Below are positions 27,701-42,700 of a stretch of 64,000 nucleotides of DNA, piece after piece. Under the pieces are notes generated by a model. That model was not told where the DNA came from. It saw only the letters and a list, made by a program, of their open reading frames with translations, and did not search any database. The position numbers and the translations under genes are program-made. Within the stretch, counting starts at the first letter, position 1. Each line of letters begins with the position of its first letter. Location: contig QLIY01000424.1 of NCBI GenBank assembly GCA_003260075.1, positions 1-64,000 of the forward strand, read 5' to 3'. The stretch is from Phallusia mammillata (lineage: Eukaryota; Chordata; Ascidiacea; Phlebobranchia; Ascidiidae).

Positions 27701-30700
27701 ACTTTGGTAAGTCCCAAATCCGATTTTTATTTCTCGAATTAAGACCGAAAATTAGTTTTAATGGTGTAAAATTTCGGCACAATTATGACTGAAAGTCTTA
27801 CGACCATTTGTTTGAAACCGTAATAATATTGTCAAGAAATACTTAGTCAAGAACCGAGCACAAAATCTGGGTCACTTTGTACCGAGCACTTTAGTACAAC
27901 TGGGTCGCTTGGTTGTCAGGCAAAAACCTACACTTCAGTTGCAAGTGATCTTTTTTTAGGTTTTTATTGTCCTGGGAACACTATTACCCCATTGTCATGC
28001 ATCGCCGGTCATTACTGCCCAGGTGGAACTAAAGCTGAAAGGGAATTCCCCTGTCCAGCTGGAACTTTTAACAACGAAACAGGTTTGTTACCAGGATATT
28101 CATAAGTTTTTCAATCATCTGGGAAAATTTAATCCAGGCCTCGATTATCTTTGCAAAATCAATGGTGTTGCTGTGTTTTAATCTGACCTCTGTATCACTT
28201 TTAACGCTTTTCCGAAATCCAAATTCGTTCCATGTACTTGGGTATTGACTTGACTCATTTCTATTGGAAATATTAAAATGCGCAAAGTTAATAATAGTGA
28301 AATAGAAATAGCCGAAAGTAAACTTTTTTGCGGTTTTAAATTAGAAATAATTTATAGATATTGTCGTCTATAGTTGCGTTTTATTCCAATTCATTTTTGT
28401 ATTAGCCGATTAAAACGTAAGTGTTAATACTAAAGTAAAGAGTTATATAAATTCTTCCCATTTTTATCAATAAACGAAACACACAAAAAATCGGGTTTCC
28501 AAACATATTTCTTTCCAAATGTAACCAAAGACATTTTTTTTTATTATGAAAATCTAGTAATACAATGAAATTTGAAAACATTTTTTTACAGAGCAAGGTT
28601 CTATATCGAGCTGCTTACAGTGCACAGCAGGTAAATATTGCGAGGGAAGCGGAAACTCCGAACCAACTGATGTATGTGATCCTGGATTTTATTGCTCTGG
28701 TGGATCAGACTCGAAAAGACCGGTTGTGTATGGGACTGATCCCGGAACAGGAAGGTAATTTACTGATTTTCCAATTTTTTATAAATTTTTTTTATCTTTT
28801 ATGAATAAAGTTTTCCATGAACATATTATATTGTTTTTGTCCGTTTTTTTTTCGTTTTTCTGTCTGACGCAGGTTTGTTATACGCGTTTGTTCAAGAAAG
28901 AGTGCTTTAAATTAAAATAGATGTTAGTTATTAATCCGAACTTGATCCTCCAAAAGTTTTACCCCGAATGACTCAGCGGTTCACCGACAGCCCCCCAAAA
29001 CGTAAATTTTTTTACGCTGGTTTGTAACGCTGGTTTGGTAAAGAAAGAGTGCTTCAAATTTATTCAAATTTAAATATATATTAGTTATTAATCCGGATTT
29101 AATCCTCCTAAAGTTGGGTTAATGCTTTCTGAAAGTTTTTCTAAGAATCTAAAATCAACCGGAACATTTGTTTGCCGTAAATCCGCACAAACAAGCCGGT
29201 GGGGACCTATTCGGTTTTGCTTGCAAAAACAATCATATGTGTAGATCAAATAATGTGTATAGTAAATGGAAGTATATCAGAAATCCACCTTTTTAGTTTT
29301 TTTTTTCATTTATTTATCTTTTATGCATAAAGTATTATTTTTCTAATATTAAGTCTAAAAAATTCTGTAGTGTACAACAAATGTTAACGACACCCCCCCC
29401 CCTCGGTTTTGCTTGCAAAAACAATCATATGTGTAGATCAAATAATGTGTGTAGTAAATGGAAGTATATCAGAAATCCACCTTTCTAGTTTTTTTTTCAT
29501 TTATTTATCTTTTATGCATAAATTATTATTTTTCTAATATTAAGTCTGAAACATTCTGTAGTGTACAACAAATGTTAACGACTATTTCTTTATTATCCAT
29601 AGTAACACAAATACAAGTTGACATACATATTTAAAATAGTTTAAATGAACTAGTGCGTGTTAAGTATATTTGATTCAATTGTATTTGTTATTTTTTGTTA
29701 TGGTAGCAACATGTGCTTTTGTATTCCAGTATATTCACGATTTCCATTTCTAAGTACATCATATTTAGTTGAACTATAACTTAACGTATTTTTTAGCAAT
29801 GTAACTTGCACAACACCATCTGAATGCGTTTGTCCAAGCTTGGCTGATACCACTGGTGGAATGTGCATGCCAGGTAGGGAAAACGCTTTTTTCCTGAACA
29901 TTACATGAACCTTATTCAAATAGAAAACAAAACATTCCATATAAATGGTGGTAACAACGTTTTTTACAACTGTGGGCAAACGTGCTTCATTTTCCTCTTA
30001 ATTACACCAACCTTATTCAAACAGTAAAAAATAGTGGTAAACAAACAACGTTTTTTTACAAAATAGTTTTGTAAAATATGTTTAACGATTTCATTTATCA
30101 CAGGCCCCCTATTTTTGATGCATTAGGTAACACTTCACCTAATTCATTTGCTTTACAAATTCAGTAACATTTTTTTTAGGTTACTACTGTCGGCGTGGTT
30201 CCCCGCAACCGATACCGTGCGACTTGGGAACATATTGTCCCGATTTCGAAATGTCTGCGCCAAGAGGAAACTGCTCAGCAGGCTATTACTGCGACTACGG
30301 CAGGTAACATTAGACTAGCTTCAATATAACTACTTGGTGTACAATATATTGTGATTTTTTAATGTTGTAAGGTTCTTAAGTTTCGAAAACATTTTTTTAC
30401 GTTTTTGAAGTTGTTGTGTTTGGTGAAATGTGGTTTAACTTTGCATTAATGGAGCTTAAAGAAATTTAAACATTTTCATGTGACCGTTGTAACTATACCT
30501 TAGATTTTTTTATGAACAGTTTGGAGTTAGTTTAAGTTATACTTTTATCACTACACTTGTGTTTTGTCCAAACAAGTTTATCACTAAACTGGACATAAAT
30601 GAGATTTTCCAGTTAAAGCATAGAAAACATTGTGTAAGATATTTGAAAAAGGTGTAATTGTGATTTTGATTGAGTTTAATCGAATATAATTCTCCACATA

Positions 30701-33700
30701 CTACTAACTTTAGTTAATGCATTTAACATTTTTGTTCAGTACAAGTCAGACGGAAATGGATTGCACACCTGGTCATTATTGTGAAGAAGGAACTGGAACA
30801 CCTGTAGGTTGTCCAGCAGGAACTTACAGCTCTGCTTATAATAACAAACTACGATCAGATTGTTTACCATGCATTGCCGGTTCCTATTGTCCAGGTAAAC
30901 CTTTTTGCTCTGAGCTATTGCTTTGATTGAAAAGGAATTTTAGATTTTCACTCACTGTGTAAAGATTTGATTAGACAAAATTTAGTTCAAATGTTAGTTT
31001 ATCGTTTTATATTGAAAACATTTATCAGTACACCGTATTTTCATCATAGATATTGATGTTGTCGTTTGTTTAATCTAACAAAATATGTATACCTTGACAA
31101 ATTATTGTATATCCTAGTTGAGTTAAATTGGTTACTCGATATACTTTTTCAGGTGGCTACTTTGTAAATTAGAAATATAATGATTTGTTAAATGTTGAGG
31201 GTATGTAACTGTTGTGGCATCTGCTGTAGGAATGTCGAATTCGTATACCCCCCCCCCTTTTCAGGTGGCTACTTTGTAAATTAGAAATATAATGATTTGT
31301 TAAATATTGAGGGTATATAACTGCTGTGGCATCTGCTGTAGGAATGTCGAATTCGTATGAGTGTACTGTTGTTATTTTTTGTGTATCTCATTTATTGAAG
31401 TCAAATAGTATTACAGAAGTAATATTGTAAGTTTCAACATCATCTTTTCCATACACAGGGGAAGGTAACGTTCTACCATTCGCAAACTGCACAGCTGGTT
31501 ACTACTGTCCTGAAGGCAGCGACCGTCCCGACCAAGTAATATGTGAGACCCAGCATTACTGTGTGGAGGGTTCGAAAAATCAAACCGTCTGCGAACTTGG
31601 TACTTATCAACCAAACCAGGGCAGATCAAGCTGCAGCCCTTGCCCCAGTGGACGCATCTGTGACCCCAACGATGGTAAGTAGTGGACACTTGTACTATTC
31701 CTTATTCGAATAGAAAAGTAAACGTAGGTAAAAATGAATATAACTGTTGGTGTTCTGCTTGTAAATTTGTAACAAAGCGATTTAGTTTAACGCAAACTTA
31801 ATTGTGACACGTGGAAAAAAGCAAGTTTGTAGAAATGGTACAAAAAGAACATATATACTGTCAAATTGCTCATAAATTGTATAAAATGCAAGTTTTTCAA
31901 AAAGTTATCGCTTATTCTAGTGTAAGTTTTACTCTATTTGTTTGAAAATACGCTTAAAAAATGCAGAATCGCATATACGCCCCTAGAATTAAAGTATTCT
32001 TTTCCAATTTTTTGCAGACACTTTTGTGGAGTATTAGCCATGCTATTGCATTGTATATTTGGTTTTAGGTAATCTTGATCCAGAGCCATGTCCACAAGGC
32101 TTCTACTGTCCGACCGGTACCACGTATGTCCGTCCGTGCCCTGCAGGTACATTTGGTTCTGCTCCAACGTTATCCAGTGAGTCGCTCTGCACAAAATGTC
32201 CAGCAGGTATGTTAACTGTTACTACTTCATGTAACAATGTAAGAATAATTAAATAAATGTGCTGCAGACATATGTTGTATAGATATTAATTTAGTCCAAA
32301 AACATTAAACAGTTTTTCCGTTTTGCTTTGTAGAAAATTTTGTTTTCTGTTGTAGGACAATACTGTCTTGGTGGTGCCGCAAACACTAGCGGGGATTGTT
32401 TCCCTGGTTACTACTGCACAGAGGGCGCCAAAGAAGGAGACCCTATCTTTGACAACGTTACAGGCAGTAAGTCGCTTCTACTTTTATTGGAATTAATAGG
32501 TGTCGAAATCAAAACCTTACAAAAAAATAAATATTACATAGAACGAAATTTTAAAACGACAGTAGGTCCATTTCATTTTCATGATATTCATAGATGTTTT
32601 AATCATACCCCTATTCAAAAATAGAACATAAACATTACACATAACCGATCTTTGACAAAGTTAAACATAGCAAGCCACTTCCATGGCATCAATTGGTATT
32701 TATGTCATAACTTTTTAATTTTTAACTTTACATGTACCTAAACTTTCACAACGTTAAACACAGTTATCTTTGACTACCTACAATAGGCTATGTCACTTCC
32801 ATTTTAAAGGTCACCTGGTGGTGTTTAAATGATAAGCTTATTCAAATAGATCACAGTACGCCAGGCCCATTGAAGGCGCTATACCGAATCAGCCAATCAC
32901 CAAGCNAAGGCAATATCTGTGTATAAGACATCACAAGAAACGCATTGCTATTGTTTTTTTTAGCCTGACAAATAAATAATAGTAATTTCCAAAACCTTGT
33001 GATGTTTTATACATAAACCCATTGGGGGGGGGGGGAAATAGAATACAAACATGACATAGAATACAAACAACTTTTCTTTGACAACGCTGCCTTTTGGCAT
33101 CAATTGTTATTTAAACCATAACCTTAATAAATACGACATAAACAATACATATAACTAAATGGTGGTAAAGAAACGTTTTTTACACAACGAATCGCATCAT
33201 AATTCATAACTTACGTGACCTACAATTTATTTACAGTTCTTACTGGAAATAGCATCTGTCCACCTGGGTATTTCTGTACTGGTCCGGATTTGCCACAAAT
33301 CTGTCCTGCTGGAACTTACAATGAGCAGAACGGTAGTAGAGATTCCACCTACTGTCTGTCTTGTCCGCCTGGAAAATATTGTCCAACTCCTGGCTTGACG
33401 GACTCCACTATATTGCCCGACTGTGACCCTGGGTAGGTGTTTATATTTGTTATTTGCTTGTGTTTTTTTAGTTTTTATTTATTGCTTCAAGATTTGGAGA
33501 TAACTTCTTTTAATAGGCTTTAGTAACATCTTTCTTAATACTAATACGAAAACAAAACTCAGTAAAATCTTACTCACAAATTTTTCTCCCCAAAACAAAA
33601 TCTACCCAAAACAAAAAAGCAAAAATATACACAAGGCAATATCTGTGTATAAGACATCACAAGAAACGCATTTCTATTGTTTTTTTTTAGCCTGACAATA

Positions 33701-36700
33701 ACAATAGTAATTTCCAAAACCTTGTGATGTTTTATACATAAACCCATTGGCTTGTATTTTTTGCTGATTTAAGGCCTTGCATTGTGTTGCCAATTTTTTT
33801 CTATTTTTTTACCCACTTGTTTATCTGTGATGCAATTAAACGGAAATTCTGTTTAGTTTACGCTCTTCAATGCAATTTAGTCTAAATATTTGTGACGAAT
33901 ATAATCTAGATCACTTACGGCGCACAACTACAAAGCAAATTAACATTTTTTTTAATTTCTTTTTTTTATGAAATCTTATCTATCTGAAAACCCGAACAAA
34001 AACTTTTTCAAACTCCCGTTTATTTAGATTCATTTGTGTTGGTCGGGCCAGCATTTCAGCACCCAGTGATACTAGCGGTTACCCATGTCCGGCTGGGTTC
34101 CACTGCCCCATGGGAACGCCAACCCCACTTGGGTGCGCCCCCGGTTCTTTCAGCACAGGAGGAAATTCCGAATGTTTGTTTTGCTCAGCTGGAAAAATGT
34201 GTCCCAACTTTAATATGAGTGCAGAAGAGGACTGTCTGTTGGGTATGAAAAACAGGATTAAACGATTTAAAAAAAAGAATAAAAGTTTTTTTAGTAAATA
34301 TTTGGCAATCGGTTTATTTATTAGCATTGTTACCTTCTGTTTGTGAAGAAAACACCAAAAAACGCAGAAATAACTTTGCTTTGATGGAATTTCAAACAAT
34401 TACTATTTCTCCTACCATTCAAATGATACTTGAGTAAACGAACTTGATCACGTGAACAAACCCAGTGATGTGATTGGTTAATATTTTCATGTTGTATAGG
34501 TTGGCTATAAGTCACAGTAACATTATTTACAAACCAACTTTACAAGCTATTTGCCTTATCCATATTTTAAATTTTCCACACATCTTCAGGTCACTTCTGT
34601 CCTGGTAACACTTCGATTCCCGAACCTTGCCCGAAATCCACGTTTAACGAAAAAAACGTGAACGCAGCGACCTCTAGTGAGTGTCTTCCATGCTCTTCAG
34701 GAAAATTCTGCAACGAAACTGGCCTTGTTACACCAGCAGGTCAGTTGCAAGCTTTGGGCTTTACAACGGGTCATCTTTGTTGTATCCACATTGATTGGTC
34801 CTTGCCATCAGTTTCTGAGTTAGTTAAACTTTGTTTTTAAAAGTCTCTTTTCGGTGGACAAGATATGCAATAATGAACGCAACAGTACATTTCTGAAACA
34901 CGGACGCTTCAATCTAATAGCCGATCATACCAATAACTGAATAATTCGTTTTTTTAGTGTTTGAATTTCGACCAACATAACGCCTACATAGGCAAATGCA
35001 AGCAATTTTTAGAAGAAGTTTAGTTGTAAACTATACTAAGCACCACCATTTTTTATCTATGTAACCCGTTTACTGTTTCATTAAAATTGTTGCGTGTATT
35101 CTCTTTTTAACAGGCGATTGTGAGGCCGGCTACTTTTGTGAATTGGGCAGTGATACCCCCACACCCGGTACACCACCTTTAGGGAGTTCCCCCTACAACG
35201 GGCCGTGCCCAGTGGGTCGCTACTGTCTCGCTGGGGCAACTGGTCCGACCCTCTGCCCTACTGGAACCATGCGCAACGTTACTGGGGCTGCAGCAGAGGC
35301 TGATTGCACAACTTGTTCACCGGTGGGTTGGCTGCTAACGTTTTTAGGAAAAAGAGGGATGTAGTTTTCAAAATCTTATTCTTTCAGTTGAAAGCCGATA
35401 TTGCTATTTTCTTGTAGCTTTCAAAACTGGTTTTAGCACAATTTAAACCACGCTGTTTTGTGACAGAAAAAAAGCATATTGTTAAGCCTCTGATTTTTGT
35501 TTCGAATTTACAGACGTTTTTTTACAGAGAAATAATTAAAAATAAAATAATAGTTAAAAGCGTTATTTTTTGGCCAAATTACAATCACTTGGCCAATTTG
35601 GGACCACAACAACAAACATTTATTTATTATCTCGCATTTAATGATTTTTGGTTATGGCATTACTGGCAAAATAAAATTCGTAAAAATACAATAACAAGAC
35701 TGACAAACGCTTACCCAAGCGAAAGGGTTTTCTGTCTACAAAATTCATAATGTTTTTTCCAGGGATTCTATTGTGAAAACCAAGGCCAATCCGAACCAAC
35801 AAATCCATGCCAGTGTGGTTCATTCTGTCCCGGAAACACAACTTCAAATAACAACCCTGACCAGTTTTCATGTCCGATCGGCCACTTTTGTCCTGAAGGG
35901 TCATCTCAACCTCAGCCTTGTACCACGGGTTGGTATTTTTCAATCCCTCATCTTGCATGCTTTATCAAGATGTTTTTATATGTCATTATATTTACTTTGA
36001 ACCACGTCTAAAAAACAAATCTTAATTGCATTTACTTTTTTGGAAGGTTTTATGAATTTCAGTTTTTTTTGTAAACTCATTTTAAAGCGTTTTATTTTAC
36101 TTTTTTCAAGTATCTGATAAAATGGTTGCTTTTCAGGAAAGGGTATTTTAGTAACGTAGTTTATTTTTTGTGCATCTTGTCACAAAACAGGGCTTTTCCG
36201 TTCATAACTTCTTTAAAACTTGGCATTGTTTAAATATTTCTTCAAATAAAAAACAAACTTTTTTAATCCCGTTGTTACTTCAGGTACATACCAACCCAGC
36301 ATACGAACCTGCGCTTGCGACAAATGCAGACCAGGCTTTTATTGTCAAGATGCTTTGTCTGGCGGAGAAATTGAATGCCCACCTTTCAGTTACTGCCCTG
36401 AAGGTAAAATAAATCTTATCAAAAAACAGGATACTAAGTAAATAGTTAATAGTTTTGTTTGGCAACACTACATACGGCTACGGTTTTAGGTCGTGTCACT
36501 TTTACGTCTATTTAGGCTGTTCAAGCAGATATTATTTAGTTGTGTATGTTTGAACGTCCGACGTAGTTCTTTTGCAACACCGTTTTGAAAACAGAATTTT
36601 ATTCTCCATAGAACTAACTCTTTTGGCCAGCACAGCTTACGGTATATGTAGTCGTTGACCTATTAGTAAAAAAATGGATGGTTACGACAGCAATTGTTAA

Positions 36701-39700
36701 AACGTTTGCAACATAGTGTTTTAAATTTTCCAACAAGGGCGCCTTTATACAGAAGATTTTTACTCAGTAAATTATTCTACTGATTATATTTGAATCATAA
36801 ATAATAATGTCACATCTTAAATTTGAAGTAATTCGAATAATATTTTGCCTCCTAAAATACACGGACCATAAAAGAAGCTCACTGAAAGCTTACGCGATAA
36901 ATACAAGTTGTTTGCCAAATATATCAAATTATAAGTTTATGTAGTCATACATTACCTTGTTTAAAACTACAAACAACAAACATTTTTAACTCAAATTTTA
37001 AACTAGCCACTCCCTATCCAATACCATGTCCGAACGGAACCTACACTGGCGCAGGAGATGTGGGTTTACAAACAGAAGCTCAATGTCAATCATGCCCACC
37101 TGGGAAGTATTGTACGGGTGGAGAAATACGGGTAAGCAGGTTATTTAATTGTTTTGTCCTTAATCAATTATTGTATGTTATATGTTAGACTGTTTTATGT
37201 AACCTTAAAATTGACTTTTTAAACTGCTTACATTGTTAAAATACTGCGCCAATGGAAAAGCGTGATAATTAACGTTTCGTAATTTGTTTTAAAATTTCGA
37301 TTTTTTAGGAATAATGAAAATAGTATAACACAAATAAAAACGAGTCTGCAGTAACCTTTCTGTTCAAATGTTCGAATTTGTTTAAAATGCAACACACAAT
37401 ATTAATGGTATCTTGACTAAAATATCCTTTCTGTCTAAAATAATATTTAAAGTAATAATCGTTGATATAACACTTATTAAAAAATAAAATCCTAAATACA
37501 TTCGTGTACTTCAAGCACTTAAAATGTTTTTTTGCCTATTTTATACACATACTTTGATGACAGGGTGATTGTAACGAGGGTTACTTCTGTGCGAACCGGG
37601 CCTTCACACCAACCGGCACTTCTACCACTCTCATACCATGTGGAGGTACAGAAACGTGTGTTGGACCTTGTCCTGCCGGATTCTACTGCCCAACTGGAAT
37701 TGCAAATCCCACACCCTGCCCAGAAAACACTTTAAGGGCTAACCCAGGTAAGGGTTGATTGCAGAAAAAAATAAATTTTGTTGATGAAAGTGCATTTTTC
37801 CCATATTTCTGTAGAAAACTGTCAAATGTTATTTCACAGAAATACATAGACATTTTTTTATTAATCTGTTTTTTTTTCTGATGTAACTGAAAATTATCAA
37901 CATTCTGCCATGGAAACGTTTTCCAATTAAGGTTTTATTAGGAACTGTCAAACAGCTCTAAACTTGCGAACTTCATCTTAGTACGATGCTTGGTCCATTA
38001 GTACAGATTTATTCACGTTTGTTTCTTTACAGGTGCCAGTAAATTATCCGACTGTATGTTTTGTCCTAATGGCTCATGGTGTAGAGAAGGCGACCCAATG
38101 GCTTACCCGTGTCCTCCCGGCCATTACTGCAGAGGAATCAACGATTCGGATTGTACGGCTAATGCTGGACCTCAACCCTGCCCAGCCAACAAGTACAGAA
38201 GCTTACCAGGTAATAACACACCATATAGGCCTGGAGTGGGAGCCTATGTAATACAGCGAGCCGCAAGAATTACACAACATTACCAACCGGTCATAAACTG
38301 ATTTTCATCTTTAAAGGAATACCCAAGTTTTAAGACCGTTTAACGTTCAATGTTAAATCGCGAATGCCGACGAAATCATCTCAAGGGATTATTCCCAAAC
38401 AAGGCCACGAATGTGCTAAGTGTTTGGTGTTATGTTACGGACCACTTAAGATAGTCAAGCAGATCATAAGTAGACCGCAAAGTCGCATGTTCCTAATCCC
38501 TAAAACAAACGTTTGTGGCGATAAAAGTTGCTTATGTACGCGAACTCGCATTGTCCCTCATTTTTATTATTTAGGGATTTTGTTCGACTGATTTAAGTAT
38601 ATACCCTCGGAGAAAAAAAAAATTTGAAAAAAAGGTGTAATTAGTACCATAATTTAAAAACAACTATTTTTTGGTACTGTGAAATAATTAAGATCTCAAG
38701 GAATGTTTCAAAGGTTTTTATGTATCAAGCTTAAATTTGAAACGATTATTTAGGTGCTACCGACCCTGAAGATTGTCTTCCATGTCCACCTGGTTATTGG
38801 TGCAACGAAACTGGATTGACCAATTTTAGTTCTTCAGGCTGTGCATTGGGATATTATTGTATCGGAGGTTCGTATTGTCAATGTGTCTGTAATTTGTACA
38901 CGCTCGTATAGTTTTAATATGTTTATGTGGAATTTTTTTTAGCCTATTCAAATTATATGTCTTGGGTTTTTTAACTTCAATTATGTTGTTGTGTTTAATG
39001 CAACTTATTTATATAGGCGGGCAAGATCCTGAAAAGTGCCCTGGTGGAACAATGCGAGATATTCCAAGTGCTAAGAATGTGACTGATTGTGCTCCATGCA
39101 CTGGGGGTTACTACTGCCCTGATCCATTCACTACAGGTTTGTATATTTTCACTTCACTGTTAATTTGTTAAACCCATTGCTCGTGTATCTTATCTTTTTT
39201 CCCAACATATCTTATTTATAAGGTATTTTACAGTGTATAAACATGTGCTATAACTCGATCAAGACATGATTTAGTTTTTACCGAGTGTTTTTTAAACATT
39301 TTTGTTTTTTCTGTTTTCTGCAATATAATATAACTGTTTTTCTGCAATAGACTGTTTTTCTGCAATATGATATAATGAGTATCACATGATGTGTATGACC
39401 AAGTATTGCTCATCCAGCAGTTTTATTGTAAACAATCGACGTTTCGACGTCCTATACAAGACGCCTTCATCAGGATAATGACATAACTTGCAAGACAAAT
39501 TTCACCAAGTTATGTCATTATCTTGATGAAGGCGTCTTGTATAGGACGTCGAAACGTCGATTGTTTACAATAAAATTGCTGGATGAGCAATACTTGGTCA
39601 TACATTATGCCTGGCAGCAATAGCTTATTACATGATGTGTATGTCTATCTATATGGTGCAACAACAAGTATGTCTTATTAATGCTCGGCGCTCGGCCAAT

Positions 39701-42700
39701 CATGGCCAAATCATTATGTCGCCACACAACTATGACGTAACAATTACATACTAACGACTCAGCTTAACTCCAATGTTGTACTATTTGATTGTACTTAACT
39801 GTTTCAATCTTACAAATATTGTCATTACTTTTAGGAGCCACAAACATCAACGGAATCCCATGCGAGCCAGGTTACTTATGTCCGGAAGGTAGCGCTGTTC
39901 CAATGACTTGTCCACCGGGATTTTACTGCTTGGAAAAGACGAGCGTGGCCACAGTTTGCCCTGCAGGTGGGTTTGCTTAAAAGGGAGAAATTTATTCTCC
40001 AAAGACGTATTTTTTATCCTGGGTTCGATCGCGTGCCTAAGGCCAAGTAGTCGCATTAAAGGGTATGACAAAAGTGTTTAACTTATTTTACTAAGTTTTG
40101 GGACCATTTTATTCTACTAAGGGTTACTAAGGGTCGAATACAACCATCATAAAACAAAGTACTTAAGGCTAAGAAATATACTTTTATGTGTTTTTCGGAG
40201 GAAATGGCTTTAATAACCAACAATCTGTTTAGGTTACTACTGTCCTAACGGTTCTTCTACCTTCACAATATGCGAGTATCCGTTCTATTGTCCCAACGGA
40301 ACGGGGGATCCCCTAACCTGCGACATCGGTTACCAGCCTCTCAACATCTCGGGACTTCGTAGTGAACTCAATGTCGCTTGCATGATGTGTCCTACTGGTT
40401 CATACCGAAACTCGTCTGAAGAAGACAAGTGCCTGCCCTGCCCACCCGGATATTTCTGCCCTGCAGGTCTGTGTTTACAATTATCTTCTTATTAGAAAAT
40501 GGTGCTTTTATTTAAAAACTTGCGTAAACGGCTATTTATTGGTCCTCTTTCTGGAAATGGACTTTTTGTTTTTGTCAATATTTTTTTCTGTCTAACGCTG
40601 GTTTGTTCAACCCGTTTGGTCAACAAAAACTGTTTAAAACTTTTTCAAACTCAAACATCCGGTAGTTACTTGTGCAACTCAAATCCTCCCAAAGTTTGAC
40701 GCGGAATAGCTCAGCGGTTCACCCACAAGCCCCTAAAACGGGAAATGTTTGAAACGGTTATATTTGCTAAAGTAATTAGAAAAGTTACATCATTAGATTC
40801 ATTACTATACGTGCTTTCAACACGAAACAAAATTTTACTGCATTTTTTTCATACTTTTTAAAGAAAAATATAAGCATCCAGATGCCAATAAACTGGAAAT
40901 ATAGTCTTTTACACTGACAGAAAATAAAGTCTTTTACTCTAACAGAAAATAAAGTCTTTTCGCGTATAGCATTGCACACTTTATACAGAAAACTAAACAA
41001 ACTATTTTTCACATTTTAGGCACCGGGAACTACCAGGAGAACCCATGTCCTAACGGTTACTACTGCCCAGAAGGGGGCGTCACCGAAGTGGGCGGGGTCA
41101 CTGGAGCTCCAATCCCATGCCCAGCTGGAACGTATGGGGCCCAGGCTGGGTCCGAATTTTCCGTATGCCAGTCGTGCCAACCAGGAATGTACAACAACTT
41201 GGAGGGACAGACCGCATGTTTCACTTGTGGCAGTTTCGCATCATCCACTGTCGGCGCTACTGAGTGCACATGCGTTGGTGAGTAAAGTAACATCGATTTT
41301 GGTCATCTCAAAGTTGTAAGATCAAATCTTGTCATAACTAATGTAGACAAATGGAAATAGCTGGTAGCATTGTAGTAGGTATTCTTATTGAAATACAGCC
41401 ATTACTGTAAAATATTGATATGTAAACGTATAATAGAACAATTAGGCGATGTAATGTCACAATTTTACAAACCTAAACGTTTCATGTTCAAATATTATTT
41501 TAGTTTTTTTGGAATACATTTGTATGGTTGTAGTGTTTTTGTTTTATTTTACCGTTTTGTATGTCATTTCGTCAAGAAAAGATGTTTGTACTTTTCTGTT
41601 AGGTTTCAATCGAGGTTTTCAACCTAGCGACGGTTCTTGCATCTGCATGACTGGATACGTTTATTACGACGAAGCCGATCAGCTCCAAGATGAAGGTAAA
41701 ATCGAACTCAAAGACAAAACAAGACAATTTTTTTGAAAATAAATAGCTTTGCTAAAAGCAAAATTGTCATTGAATTGTATTTTTTATTTTTAAACGTCTC
41801 GACAAAACTGTTGTCAAAAATTATTGAAGCTATAGTATACTCAAAGAGGCATTTTGGTCTCTTCAAATCTACTCGTAATGTATCTATAGTTACTAAAATA
41901 TCAACATTTTTATACACACCATTATTGTTTGTTATGCCGTATACCACGATAATGGCTACTTACATATGATTCTAATGTATTTAGCGATATTTTTTCGTAG
42001 TGAAGCCATTTCATAACGATAAAGTATAAATATTTCGGAGTTATACCTGCAGTGTGTAATATTATAAAGGATACTAAAAATTCCTACTGAATGCGTTTTA
42101 GCCATAATTTTACCTTAAATTTGGGTATGTTTTACGCTTTAAGCTTGCTATTCAGTTTACCAAAAACTTGATACCATTTTGGACGGTTTAGCTTAATCAA
42201 ACATTTAAATATTTCAGGGAACTCTCAATATTCGTGCCAGCCTATTGTCGACGACAGGTGCGCTGGGGACCAGGCGAGATCGAGTACCACGCGGACATGC
42301 GTTGCACCGAGCGGTGTCGATTGTACCGGAACTTGCAGCGCCACTGGTGGCTCCGGTACTTTTGACACAGACTTAGGGACTTGTATTTGCGACACCGTTA
42401 CTTTCCCGGAGGAAATCACATGTTCAACTGGGTGTTACACAGTAAGTATGCATATATGGACGTGAATTCATTACTGGGATCAGCCCTGAAGCATTCATAT
42501 TGACCAGCAATCACGACACATTTAAATATCAATCATAGTGCTCCATGTCTTTTACAGGAGTCATACCGAATCTAGTCAGTTTTCCAAGCACTTCCATGTG
42601 GCAAGGCCTAGCTTAATTGGGTGCAACGCATTTAATAGGCCAAGCGTTGCGGTATAAGATTTTCTTGCAAAATGTTAAACAATATTCAAATTTTGGAAGT

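Noticed and set aside
31155..31200. Extra Cys-rich exon starting aggtggctac
   Set aside because: The frame meets a stop within a few codons, there are no Cys residues, and the stretch is a duplicated intron piece.
41060..41293. Reverse-strand open frames opposite Cys-rich exons
   Set aside because: They mirror exons on the + strand, lack any domain signature and have no splice or promoter context.
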